This document shows positions 1-7,300 of a stretch of DNA of 17,318 bases, in pieces. The DNA comes from Actinomycetota bacterium (lineage in GTDB: Bacteria; Actinomycetota; Thermoleophilia; Solirubrobacterales; Solirubrobacteraceae). The notes under the pieces are model-generated. The model made no database searches, had not been told where the DNA came from, and worked only from the letters and a program-made list of their open reading frames with translations. Location of the stretch: assembly GCA_005788585.1 (NCBI GenBank), contig SYBY01000496.1, forward strand, positions 1 to 17,318. Direction: 5' to 3'. The translations under genes were made by a program, and so were the position numbers. Position 1 is the stretch's first letter; every line of letters starts with the position of its first letter.

Positions 1-37
1 CGCGCGGAGGCCGGGATTGGGGGCCCACCCCGACGGC

Positions 38-43
38 TATGCT
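38..43 (+). promoter_or_regulatory. -10 element (TATGCT) of leaderless promoter for the DUF151 gene
   Basis: TATGCT lies 7 bases before the in-frame GTG at 51. The in-frame ATG at 39 lies inside the hexamer, so it is unlikely to be translated from this promoter. There is no convincing -35: the nearest TTG-type hexamer, TTGGGG at 17-22, is only 15 bases away. The same arrangement recurs before several other genes in the window. Confidence 0.5.
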
Positions 44-50
44 TCAGCGC

Positions 51-536
51 GTGCAGGAGATGGTCATCTACGGCGTCAGCTTCGACATGGTCGGCAAGCA
101 GCCCATCGTGCTCCTGAAGACCGTCGACTCCAACAAGTTCCTCCCGATCTGGATCGGGCATCCGGAGGCGGCGGCGATTCTCATGAAGCTGCAGGGCGCG
201 AGCACGCCCCGGCCCATGACGCACGACCTGCTCGTCGACATGCTCGGCGAGCTCGAGGCCAAGTGCACCCAGGTCGTCGTCACCGAGCTGAAGGACAACA
301 CGTTCTTCGCCCAGATCACGCTCTCCATCAACGGCCGCGAGATCGAGATCGACTCCCGCCCGTCGGACGCGCTTGCGCTGGCGGTCCGTTCCGGCGCGCC
401 GATCTTCGCCGCCGAGGACGTCATCGCCGAGTCCGCGATCGAGTTCGAGCACGAGGTCGAGGACACCGAGGAGGTCGTCGAGAAGTTCAAGGACTTCCTC
501 GACCAGGTCTCCCCCGAGGACTTCGCCGGCGAGTAG
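51..536 (+). CDS. Bifunctional nuclease family protein (BFN domain, DUF151)
   Basis: This protein of about 161 residues is a single BFN/DUF151 domain. The family signature is clear: a VYGVS-like opening (here VIYGVSFD), then the GKQPIVLLK and LPIWIGHPEA segments, the R-PMTHDL segment, and the ID-RPSDALALAVR block near residue 110. The C-terminal 30 residues are acidic and helical. Plant and bacterial members have been reported to have DNase and RNase activity; the physiological role in bacteria is unclear, and the protein is cytosolic with no signal peptide. I prefer the GTG at 51, which follows a -10-like TATGCT by 7 bases with no Shine-Dalgarno, as in a leaderless mRNA. The alternative ATG at 39 sits inside that hexamer, and ATG at 60 is also possible. 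A small gene follows 7 bases after the stop and is probably cotranscribed. Family assignment is firm; only the start is uncertain. Confidence 0.93.
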   Translation: MQEMVIYGVSFDMVGKQPIVLLKTVDSNKFLPIWIGHPEAAAILMKLQGASTPRPMTHDLLVDMLGELEAKCTQVVVTELKDNTFFAQITLSINGREIEIDSRPSDALALAVRSGAPIFAAEDVIAESAIEFEHEVEDTEEVVEKFKDFLDQVSPEDFAGE

Positions 537-543
537 GGCGCTC

Positions 544-819
544 TTGGCGGAAGCCGAGCAGCAGCGCTGGGCCCAGGAGATCGCTGATCTCCGTCGTCGC
601 GTCACCGCGCTCGAGGCCACGCTGGCCGCCGTCGTGGCCCACACCGGGTACACGCCGCCCGTCGAGCCTGACATCCCGCCGCAGGCGCAGTCCCAGCTCG
701 ACCGCGGGAATCGTGCCGGGGCGATCGCCGAGTACGCCAAGGCGCGCGGCGTGAGCCGGTATCTGGCTGAGCAGGCGATCGACGCGGCTACGCCGCGAGG
801 TCCAGCAGCCGCTGGATGA
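544..819 (+). CDS. Small coiled-coil protein with ribosomal L7/L12 C-terminal-like motif
   Basis: This 91-residue protein probably starts with TTG, 7 bases after the DUF151 stop codon, with an AGGG ribosome-binding sequence about 6 bases upstream. Residues 1-33 form a heptad-like helix (EIADLRRRVTALEATLAAVV). A proline-rich linker follows to about residue 49. Residues 50-80 read QLDRGNRAGAIAEYAKARGVSRYLAEQAID. This matches the pattern of the L7/L12 C-terminal helix-turn-helix (basic-G-...-AI-..-R...G....A..A.D) found in small actinobacterial proteins annotated with that domain. In L7/L12 this fold contacts GTPase factors; whether this protein touches the ribosome is unknown. Its last 32 bases overlap the 3' end of the opposing ligase gene. 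No in-frame ATG is available near the start, so the TTG call rests on spacing and on the protein pattern. Confidence 0.72.
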   Translation: MAEAEQQRWAQEIADLRRRVTALEATLAAVVAHTGYTPPVEPDIPPQAQSQLDRGNRAGAIAEYAKARGVSRYLAEQAIDAATPRGPAAAG

Positions 820-1711
820 GCGCGTCGTAGCTGATGCCCGCCGCCTCGGCGGCCTGGGGCAGCAGCGAGATGTCCGTCAGACCGGGAATGGCATTGGCCT
901 CGAGCACGTAGAGGTCCCCGGTCTCCTCGGAGAGCATCACGTCGACCCGCGCCATCCCGCGCATCCCGAGCACGTCCCACACGCGGACGGCCAGCTCCTT
1001 CGCCGCTTCGGTGACGCCGTCGGGCAGCTGGGCCGGGCACACGAACTCGGTCTGTCCCACGGTGTAACGGGCTTCGAAGTCGTACCGCTCGCCGACGGGG
1101 ACGGCCTCGACGATCGGCAGGGCTTCGCCGTCGAGGACCGAGATCGCCAGGTCCGGTCCGTGCACGAAGCGCTCGAGCAGCACCTTGTCGTCGTACGAGA
1201 ACGCCGCGAGCAGCGCCGCCGGCACGGCACCCGCGTTGTCGGCGAACTTGATCCCCAGCGCGGATCCCTGCCCCGCGGGCTTCACGACGATCGGAAAGTC
1301 GAGTCGCTCCTCGATCTCCGGCAGCGCGTTGGCCGCTCCGAGCGCCTTGAACGCGGTCTCCGTGAACGCGAAGAAGTCCGGCGTCGGGATTCCCGCGTCG
1401 CGGAATGCGTGCTTGGCCAGCACCTTGTCGAAGCTGCGGATACACGCGCTGATGCCCGAGCCCGTGTACGGGACCCCGACGAGCTCGAGGAGCTCCTGCA
1501 CGGTGCCGTCCTCGCCGTCGCGGCCGTGCAGGGCGATGAACGCGACGTCGGGTCGCACGTCGCGCAGGCGGTCGACGAGGTCCGGGCCGACGTCGATGAC
1601 GACGACCTCGTGGCCGAGCCGCTCAAGTGCGTCGGTCACCCGGGCGCCGGACCGCAGGGAGACCTGTCGCTCCAGCGACCGCCCGCCCTGGAGGACCGCG
1701 ACGCGGGTCAT
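788..1711 (-). CDS. ddl: D-alanine-D-alanine ligase family protein (ATP-grasp)
   Basis: This 307-residue, full-length Ddl-family enzyme would join two D-alanines using ATP for peptidoglycan precursors in the cytosol. The N-terminal GGRSLERQVSLRSG segment carries the family glutamate (E14). HGRDGEDG (62-69), PYTGSG (81-86), the ATP-binding IVVKP (141-145), RVD (255-257) and the metal/phosphate-binding LEANAIPGLT (270-279) are all present. Several active-site positions differ from the common form: GQGSALG replaces REGSSVG near residue 150, and EARY replaces EAKY at 213-216, so the usual lysine is arginine. Serine 150 and tyrosine 216, associated with D-Ala specificity, remain. Its ATG overlaps the aminotransferase stop by 4 bases (ATGA), so the two genes are translationally coupled. 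No mur or ftsI genes are nearby, so this could be a second, specialised Ddl. The family is firm and the exact substrate is an inference. Confidence 0.9.
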   Translation of the reverse strand: MTRVAVLQGGRSLERQVSLRSGARVTDALERLGHEVVVIDVGPDLVDRLRDVRPDVAFIALHGRDGEDGTVQELLELVGVPYTGSGISACIRSFDKVLAKHAFRDAGIPTPDFFAFTETAFKALGAANALPEIEERLDFPIVVKPAGQGSALGIKFADNAGAVPAALLAAFSYDDKVLLERFVHGPDLAISVLDGEALPIVEAVPVGERYDFEARYTVGQTEFVCPAQLPDGVTEAAKELAVRVWDVLGMRGMARVDVMLSEETGDLYVLEANAIPGLTDISLLPQAAEAAGISYDALIQRLLDLAA

Positions 1712-3096
1712 GCCGAGCTCGAACCCGTGCCGCGCTCGCCCTCGCGCCGCGGCAGATGCAGGACGTCGGCGAGTGCGGGGTCGACCTCCGCCGGCGCGGG
1801 CTCGGTCGCCGGCGGGACCGCGCGGTGCGTGCCCGTCAGCGTGCCGTAGAACTCGACTTGCTCGCGGATGACCTCGCCGATGCGCCGGACGCCCTCGCGG
1901 ATGTCGGCATCGCCCACCATGCTGAAGTTCATCCGCATCGACGAGCCGCCGCGCCCGTCGAGGTACGCCGCGCGGCCCGGGACGAAGGCGACGTTCTCCT
2001 GCAGCGCGCGCGCCAGCAGGTCGGTCGTGTCGATGTAGTCAGGGAGCGTCACCCAGAGGAAGAGGCCGCCGTGCGGGACGCTCCAGGTCGCCTCAGGTGG
2101 GAAGTGCTCCTCGAGCGCTTCGAGCATCACGTCGCGGCGGCCGCGGTAGAGCGCGCGCAGCGAGTCGAGGTACGCGCGCCACTGTCCCGGGATGGAGAAG
2201 TACTCGGCGACGAACAGCTGGGTCATCGACGACGAGTTCAGGTCGGCGCCCTGCTTGCCCACGTTCATCTTCTGCAGCACGGGTCGCGGCGCCACCGCCC
2301 AGCCGATCCGCAGGCCCGGCGCGAGGATCTTCGAGAACGTCCCGAGGTAGATGACGAAGTCGCCGCCGTCAAGCGACCGCAGGGTGGGCAGCGCCTCGCC
2401 CTCGTAGCGCAGCAGCCCGTACGGGTTGTCCTCGAGCACGAGCAGCTCGCGCTCACGGGCGATGGACACCAGGCGCTGGCGGCGGGGCAGCGACATCGTC
2501 ACGCCGCCCGGGTTGTGGAAGTTCGGGATCGTGTAGATGAACTTCGGGCGGCGTCCCTCGGCCTCCAGGCGATCGAGCGTCTCCTCGAGGAGGTCGATCT
2601 TCATGCCGTCCTCGTCGAGGTCGATCTGCACGACGTCGGCCTGGTAGGCGCTGAAGGCGGGTACGGCACCCGGGTAGGTCGGAGCCTCCGCGATGATCAC
2701 GTCGCCCGGGTCGACCAGCGTCTTGCAGACGAGATCGATGACCTGCTGGCCGCCGGTGGTGACGAGGACGTCGTCGGGGTCGATCCCGTCGGTGCCCTCG
2801 GCGGCCATCACCTCGGCGATGACGTCCTTCGTCGCCGACAGCCCCTCGGTCGGGGCGTACTGCAACGCGCGCGCCGTCACCGTCGCGGCCATCTGGGCGG
2901 TGACCTTCGCGAAGAGCTCGGGCGGGAACGTGGACGTGTCCGGCAGCCCGCCGGCCAGCGAGATGACCTCGGGTCGCTCGGTGATCGCCATGAGGTCGCG
3001 CATCGCCGATGACGTCATGACGCGCGTGCGCGAGGCGAACAGACCGGCGTACCGCTCGAGGTCGCGCGCCGACGAGCGTGACGAGCTGCGGTTCAT
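1708..3096 (-). CDS. PLP-dependent aminotransferase, fold type I (2-aminoadipate/LysN-like, COG1167)
   Basis: This 462-residue class I/II aminotransferase resembles the MocR/LysN-type family but has no N-terminal GntR DNA-binding domain. Visible marks are LFASRTRVMTSSAMRDL at the N-terminus, SLAGGLPD (46-53), TGGQQ (114-118), TIPNFHNPGG (189-198), LEDNPYG (221-227) and the PLP-lysine motif GTFSKILAPGLRIGW with lysine near 256. The last roughly 45 residues are Pro/Ala/charged tail without a domain. The reaction is amino transfer between an amino acid and a 2-oxo acid; family members act on 2-aminoadipate, branched-chain or aromatic amino acids, and the substrate cannot be read from sequence. 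I chose ATG 3096 because codons upstream (to an in-frame GTG at 3153) include ATA, ACT, CGT and GAA, unlike the coding style here, and family members start just before the LFASR segment. The gene is coupled to the downstream Ddl gene. Confidence 0.9.
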   Translation of the reverse strand: MNRSSSRSSARDLERYAGLFASRTRVMTSSAMRDLMAITERPEVISLAGGLPDTSTFPPELFAKVTAQMAATVTARALQYAPTEGLSATKDVIAEVMAAEGTDGIDPDDVLVTTGGQQVIDLVCKTLVDPGDVIIAEAPTYPGAVPAFSAYQADVVQIDLDEDGMKIDLLEETLDRLEAEGRRPKFIYTIPNFHNPGGVTMSLPRRQRLVSIARERELLVLEDNPYGLLRYEGEALPTLRSLDGGDFVIYLGTFSKILAPGLRIGWAVAPRPVLQKMNVGKQGADLNSSSMTQLFVAEYFSIPGQWRAYLDSLRALYRGRRDVMLEALEEHFPPEATWSVPHGGLFLWVTLPDYIDTTDLLARALQENVAFVPGRAAYLDGRGGSSMRMNFSMVGDADIREGVRRIGEVIREQVEFYGTLTGTHRAVPPATEPAPAEVDPALADVLHLPRREGERGTGSSSA

Positions 3097-3165
3097 GGAC
3101 ACCGGTTCGCCACGAGTCGGACGGTCCCTGTCGTCTATCGTCACCGGCCGCACGGTATCGAACCC
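3097..3165. promoter_or_regulatory. Divergent promoter region, aminotransferase and DUF4126 operons
   Basis: A 69-base gap lies between divergent starts. It holds TATCGT on the plus strand (3136-3141) and TACCGT on the minus strand (3157 down to 3152), both of -10 form. They would give leaders of about 17 bases (plus) and 48 bases (minus), so these two units do not show the leaderless spacing seen elsewhere. No strong Shine-Dalgarno precedes either start. Confidence 0.35.
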
Positions 3166-3750
3166 ATGAACTTCTTCTTCGACCTCCTCCAGGGCGCCGG
3201 CATCGGCGGCGCCTCCGGCATCCGGCCCTTCCTCCCGGCGCTCGTCACCGGCGGGCTGGCCACCAGCGACATCGCCGTCGACTTCGACGGGACCGCGTTC
3301 GCGTTCCTGGAGTCGCCCGTCTTCCTCATCGTCCTCGTCTTCGCCGCCGCGGTCACCGTCGCGCTCGAGCAGCGCGGTGCGATCGGCGAGCCGCTGGGCC
3401 AGGGCCTGCTCGCGATCGGGATCATCCTCGGCGCGCTGCTCGCCGCCGGGTCGCTCGATGACCGCGCCGACATCTGGTGGCCCGGCCTGCTCGTCGGCGG
3501 CGCCGCTGCCGCGCTGCTCGGGATCGCCGCCAGGCAGCTGCTCGGCCGCGTCCGCCAGCGCCTGGAGGAGGACGAGCAGTCGTTCCTGCTCATCTACTCG
3601 GCGGGCACCGCGCTGCTCGTCACCGGCGCGTCGCTTCTGTTCCCGCCCCTGGCGCTCGTCGCGCTCGTCGCCGGCGCCTGGCTGCTGATCGCCTCGCGCA
3701 AGCGCGCGGGGGAGAAGTACGCCGGCCTGCGGATCCTGAACCGCCCGTGA
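3166..3750 (+). CDS. DUF4126 family membrane protein
   Basis: This 194-residue polytopic membrane protein matches the DUF4126 type. It opens with a helix containing GAGIGGASGIRPFLPAL, followed by further hydrophobic segments around residues 49-68, 81-95, 103-118 and 143-175. A short charged cytoplasmic loop (RVRQRLEEDEQ) sits near 128-138. The C-terminus is basic and ends AGEKYAGLRILNRP, as is common for the family. The function is not known. It is the first gene of a five-gene run. Its TGA overlaps the GTG of the phosphodiesterase gene by 4 bases, so the two are coupled. Whether it belongs functionally to the downstream glycosylation genes is an inference from spacing only. Confidence 0.87.
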   Translation: MNFFFDLLQGAGIGGASGIRPFLPALVTGGLATSDIAVDFDGTAFAFLESPVFLIVLVFAAAVTVALEQRGAIGEPLGQGLLAIGIILGALLAAGSLDDRADIWWPGLLVGGAAAALLGIAARQLLGRVRQRLEEDEQSFLLIYSAGTALLVTGASLLFPPLALVALVAGAWLLIASRKRAGEKYAGLRILNRP

Positions 3751-5222
3751 CCGGCAAGCTCGTCCTCGCGGTCATCGACGGGTGCAAGCCGTCGATGCTG
3801 CGGCGGGCGATCGACACCGGGCGCGCGCCGGCGCTGAAGGCCATCGAGGAGCGGGGGACGAACGCGGAGAGCTGCGTGGCGGCGTTCCCCAGCGTCACGC
3901 CGGTCTGCGCCGCGTCGATCGCGACGGGCACGCTGCAGGACGTCCACCGGATCCCGTCGATGAACTGGTACTCCCGGGCGGAGAGCCGGTACGTCGAGTA
4001 CGGGTCGTCGTTCGCGGCGTCGTGGCGCTTCGGGATCGGCAAGCAGCTCACCGACACCGTCTACAACATGAACGCCGAGCACCTCAACCCGGCGGCGCTC
4101 ACGGTGTTCGAGGCCCTCGACGACCAGGACATCCGCACCGCGGGGACGACGTACCTCATGTACCGCGGCCGGCACGAGCACAAGCCGAGCAAGGAGTTCG
4201 CGCTCTCCCGCGTCGCGGCGTCGACGATGTTCCGCAAGCCGATCCTCGGGCCCCGCGAGTTCTTCTACGCCGACCTGTTCGCCAGCCGCCAGACGGGCTG
4301 CTTCGGCCAGATGGGCATGCCCGGCGTCCGCGACCAGCACACGGGGTGCGTGAGCACGTATCTCGCCGAGCACGACCTCTTCGACTTCCTGCTGTTCAGC
4401 CTGCCGGACAACGACGCGTACTCGCACAAGCACGGGCCGCACGCTCAGGTCGAGTCGATCGCCGCGGCCGACCGCCAGCTCGAGCGCCTGTTCCATCCGT
4501 TCGGCGGGACGGAGGCCTACCTCGACCAGCACGCCGTGATCATCGTGGCCGACCATTCGCACGCGCCGGTGGAGGCGACGATCGACCTCGCCGAGGCGGT
4601 CGCGGCCGACTGGACCGTCCTGCGGCCCTCGGGCGCCCGGGCGGCCGATGCGGAGATCGCGGTCTGCCCCGCCCAGCGCTCGGCGATGCTCTACGTCCTG
4701 CGGTCCGACGCGCGGGAGAAGGCGCTCGCGCCGCTGGTGCACGCGTCGCAGGAGACCGACGGCGTGGACCTCGTCATGTGGCTTGACGCCGAGGGCCGGG
4801 CCGTGATCGCGGGCGACGGCGGCGAGCTGCGCTTCGCGCCCGGCGACGACGTCACCGACGCGCGCGGCCGCGCGTGGGAGGTCCACGGCGAGCCCGGCGC
4901 CGTGCAGGCCGACATCGCCCACGGGCGCATCACGACGCCCGTCTACCCCGACGCGCTCTCGCGCGTGTGGGCGGCGCTGACCTGCCCGACCAGCGGCGAC
5001 GTCCTGCTCAGCGCCGCGCCCAGCTGGGAGTTCCCGGACTGGGGCGGGCAGGCGCACGTGGGCGGCGGCAGCCACGGCTCGCTGCACCGCGTGGACAGCG
5101 AGGGCGCGCTGCTGTTCAGCGGCCTGGCGCCGACCGGGGTGCTGTCGGCGCGTGAGGAAGACGGCGCCTGGTCGATCACCGATGTCGCCCCGATGGCGGT
5201 CGCCCACTTCGGGGCTCGGTAG
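3747..5222 (+). CDS. Alkaline phosphatase superfamily protein (type I phosphodiesterase/nucleotide pyrophosphatase-like)
   Basis: This 491-residue metal-dependent phosphohydrolase or phosphotransferase has the bimetal-site elements in the expected order. They are VIDGCKP with D11, AFPSVTPVCAASIATG with the nucleophile Thr/Ser near 49-51, LPDNDAYSHKHGP with D223 and H227/H229, VADHSH with D269/H270, and GGSHGSLH with H443. Members cleave phosphodiesters or pyrophosphates, or transfer phospho-groups to glycans or lipids. No signal peptide or membrane segment is visible, so the product looks cytosolic, unlike many exported relatives. The start is the GTG at 3747, overlapping the DUF4126 stop (GTGA). 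The gene lies 15 bases before gtrA and is followed by two membrane glycosyltransferases. A role on a polyprenyl or nucleotide sugar is therefore plausible but unproved. Confidence 0.85.
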   Translation: MTGKLVLAVIDGCKPSMLRRAIDTGRAPALKAIEERGTNAESCVAAFPSVTPVCAASIATGTLQDVHRIPSMNWYSRAESRYVEYGSSFAASWRFGIGKQLTDTVYNMNAEHLNPAALTVFEALDDQDIRTAGTTYLMYRGRHEHKPSKEFALSRVAASTMFRKPILGPREFFYADLFASRQTGCFGQMGMPGVRDQHTGCVSTYLAEHDLFDFLLFSLPDNDAYSHKHGPHAQVESIAAADRQLERLFHPFGGTEAYLDQHAVIIVADHSHAPVEATIDLAEAVAADWTVLRPSGARAADAEIAVCPAQRSAMLYVLRSDAREKALAPLVHASQETDGVDLVMWLDAEGRAVIAGDGGELRFAPGDDVTDARGRAWEVHGEPGAVQADIAHGRITTPVYPDALSRVWAALTCPTSGDVLLSAAPSWEFPDWGGQAHVGGGSHGSLHRVDSEGALLFSGLAPTGVLSAREEDGAWSITDVAPMAVAHFGAR

Positions 5223-5237
5223 CCTCCCGGGCTCGCG

Positions 5238-5678
5238 ATGTCGGCCCACTCCACCACCACGCCGGTCCATCTCCGCGTCCGCGCGGGCCTGCGCAAGCCG
5301 CACAACTGGCTCCAGCTCGTCCGCTTCGCGGCGGTCGGCGCGTCGGGCTACGTCGTCAACCTCGTGACGTTCGCCCTCCTCGTCCATGCGGTGGACCTCG
5401 ACTACCGGCTCGCAGCCACCGGCGCGTTCCTCGTCGCGGTCACGAACAACTTCCTGTGGAACCGGCGTTGGACGTTCCGGGCGCGCGACGGCCACCGCAA
5501 CACCCAGGCCGCGCGGTTCCTGTCCGTGAGCGTGCTGGCCTTCGCCTTCAACCTCGCGATGCTGTGGCTCCTGCACGGACGGCTCGGGCTCCCGGAGGTG
5601 CCGGCCCAGGCGATCGCCATCGTCGCCGCCACGCCGCTGAGCTTCATCGGCAACAAGCTCTGGAGCTTCGCCCGGTGA
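5238..5678 (+). CDS. GtrA-like family membrane protein (polyprenyl-phosphate sugar flippase type)
   Basis: This 146-residue GtrA-family protein has four predicted membrane helices. The family marks are LQLVRFAAVGASGYVVNLVTFALL near the N-terminus, the FLVAVTNNFLWNRRWTFR segment in the middle and the C-terminal TPLSFIGNKLWSFAR. GtrA proteins are thought to move polyprenyl-phosphate-linked sugars across the membrane for use by outer-face glycosyltransferases. That fits the two polytopic GT-C-like proteins encoded immediately downstream. The ATG at 5238 follows the phosphodiesterase gene by 15 bases without a clear Shine-Dalgarno. A TAGCCT hexamer overlapping the upstream stop codon could be an internal promoter. 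The stop TGA overlaps the next gene's GTG by 4 bases. Confidence 0.9.
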   Translation: MSAHSTTTPVHLRVRAGLRKPHNWLQLVRFAAVGASGYVVNLVTFALLVHAVDLDYRLAATGAFLVAVTNNFLWNRRWTFRARDGHRNTQAARFLSVSVLAFAFNLAMLWLLHGRLGLPEVPAQAIAIVAATPLSFIGNKLWSFAR

Positions 5679-7300
5679 GACGCGTGGCCGCGGCGTTCGC
5701 GGCCCTCCTCATCGCGCTCGCCGCCGCGGCGGCGCTCGCCGGGGCCGCAAGTGCGAACGACCTCACCAGCCCGCCTGGGCTCGACGAGGTGCCGGCCGGC
5801 GGGTATCGCCTGACCGAGCGCGAGGCGCTGCGCATCGCCGACCGACTTCCCGAGGTCCGCGAGGCGCGGGCCGACGCGGGGCGGTCCACCCGCAGCGCGT
5901 TCCTGAAGCCCGTCCGCCGCTGGCAGGTCAGCTACTACGACACCAAGCGCGACCGCAGCGAGATCGCGCAGGTGCAGATCGACGACGCGACCGGCGCGGT
6001 CCTCGAGGTGTGGACCGACTACAAGGTCCCGTGGACCATGGCCCGCGGCTACGACGGCGCGTTCGGGCGGAAGATCAACTCGCCGTTCGTGTGGGTGCCG
6101 CTCGCGGTCCTCTTCGTCCTGCCGTTCATCGACTGGCGCCGGCCCCTGCGGATGCTGCACCTCGACCTGCTCGTGCTCACGGGGTTCAGCGTGGCGTACG
6201 CGTTCTTCAACCAGGGCGACATCGACATCTCGACGCCCCTGACGACGCCGCTGCTCGTCTACGTCCTGGCTCGCATGCTGTGGATCGGGTTGCGCCCGAA
6301 GGACACCGACCGGCCCCCGGACCGCCCGCTGCCCCTGTTGGTCCCGGCGCTGTGGCTCGGCGTCGCCGCCGTCTTCCTGCTCGGGTTCCGGCTGGGCCTG
6401 AACGTGCTGAGCTCGAACGTCATCGACGTCGGCTACTCGGGCGTGATCGGGGCGGACAAGCTGGCCAACGGCCTGCCGCTGTACGGCGCGTTCCCCGACG
6501 ACAACGCGAGCGGCGACACCTACGGGCCGCTGAACTACCTCCTGTACGTCCCGTTCGAGCAGATCTTCGGCTGGAGCGGGCGGTGGGACACGCTGCCCGC
6601 GGCGCACGCGGCGGCGCTGGTGTTCGACCTGCTCTGCGTCGGACTGCTGTTCCAGCTCGGCCGCCAGCTGCGCGGGACGGCGATGGGCATCACCCTCGTC
6701 TACGCGTGGGTGGCGTTCCCGTTCACGACCTTCGCGACGAACACGAACGCGAACGACGCGCTCCCGGCGGCGCTGACCATCGCGGCACTCGTCGCGGCGA
6801 CCAGTCCGGGCGGCCGCGGCATCCTGGTCGGGATGGCGGGGCTGACGAAGCTCGCCCAGCTCGGGCTGATCCCGGTGTTCGCGACGTACCGGTGGTCGGG
6901 ACATCGGATCCGCACGATCGTGCTGTTCGGGCTCGGGCTGCTCATCGCGGCGATCCTCGCCCTGGCGACCGCGCTGCTGCACCAGGGATCCCTGCGCGAG
7001 TTCTACGACGCGACGCTCGGCTTCCAGGCCGACCGGCTGTCGCCGTTCACGCCGTGGGGGCTGTACGACGGGCTGGAGACGGTGCAGACCGTGGTGCAGG
7101 TCCTCGGCGTCCTGTTCGGCGTAGCGGTCGCGTTCCTGCCGCGCCGGCAGGACGTCGTCGGGCTCGCGGCGCTGAGCGCCGCGGTGCTGATCGCGCTGCA
7201 ACTCGGCCTCGGGTACTGGTTCTTCCTCTACGTCGTCTGGTGGATCCCGCTCGTGCTCGTCGCGCTGCTGGGCCGCGACGGGGAGCCGGAGCTGCGGTGA
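5675..7300 (+). CDS. PepSY-like domain/GT-C glycosyltransferase-like membrane fusion protein
   Basis: This 541-residue protein has three parts. Residues 1-27 form a signal peptide or first membrane helix ending ASA-ND. Residues about 45-118 look like a PepSY-type domain: a LTEREALRIADRLPEV helix, then strands WQVSYYDTK, EIAQVQIDDATGAVLEVWTDYK. From about 137 onward there are roughly ten membrane helices. The polytopic part carries a lumenal loop with DTYGPLNYLLYVPFE (281-295) and the GLTKLAQLGLIPV segment (389-401). These correspond to [10 protein letters not shown] and [12 protein letters not shown] in the next gene, a GT87-like protein, so I infer a GT-C polyprenyl-phosphate-sugar transferase. 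The start is the GTG at 5675, overlapping the gtrA stop (GTGA), and the stop overlaps the next GTG. The donor, acceptor and role of the PepSY-like domain are unknown. Confidence 0.78.
   Translation: MRRVAAAFAALLIALAAAAALAGAASANDLTSPPGLDEVPAGGYRLTEREALRIADRLPEVREARADAGRSTRSAFLKPVRRWQVSYYDTKRDRSEIAQVQIDDATGAVLEVWTDYKVPWTMARGYDGAFGRKINSPFVWVPLAVLFVLPFIDWRRPLRMLHLDLLVLTGFSVAYAFFNQGDIDISTPLTTPLLVYVLARMLWIGLRPKDTDRPPDRPLPLLVPALWLGVAAVFLLGFRLGLNVLSSNVIDVGYSGVIGADKLANGLPLYGAFPDDNASGDTYGPLNYLLYVPFEQIFGWSGRWDTLPAAHAAALVFDLLCVGLLFQLGRQLRGTAMGITLVYAWVAFPFTTFATNTNANDALPAALTIAALVAATSPGGRGILVGMAGLTKLAQLGLIPVFATYRWSGHRIRTIVLFGLGLLIAAILALATALLHQGSLREFYDATLGFQADRLSPFTPWGLYDGLETVQTVVQVLGVLFGVAVAFLPRRQDVVGLAALSAAVLIALQLGLGYWFFLYVVWWIPLVLVALLGRDGEPELR

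Noticed and set aside
17..754. Open frame overlapping the DUF151 gene in another frame
   Set aside because: Arg-rich shadow; the frame from 51 gives a recognisable DUF151 domain.
3097..3153. Upstream extension of the aminotransferase to GTG 3153 or GTG 3144
   Set aside because: GTG 3144 lies 7 bases after TACCGT and so mimics the leaderless pattern. However, the extra codons (ATA, ACT, CGT, GAA) are unlike the coding style here, and the family starts near ATG 3096.
5220..5225. TAGCCT before gtrA as a separate promoter
   Set aside because: It overlaps the upstream stop codon and leaves a 12-base leader without a Shine-Dalgarno. It is one chance-level hit inside a tightly packed operon, so it is not listed as a feature.
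3594..5576. Long open frame on the minus strand across the phosphodiesterase and gtrA genes
   Set aside because: Its translation is Arg/Glu/Val-rich with no domain pattern, and it is antisense to two genes with clear catalytic or family motifs. Such shadows are expected in high-GC DNA.
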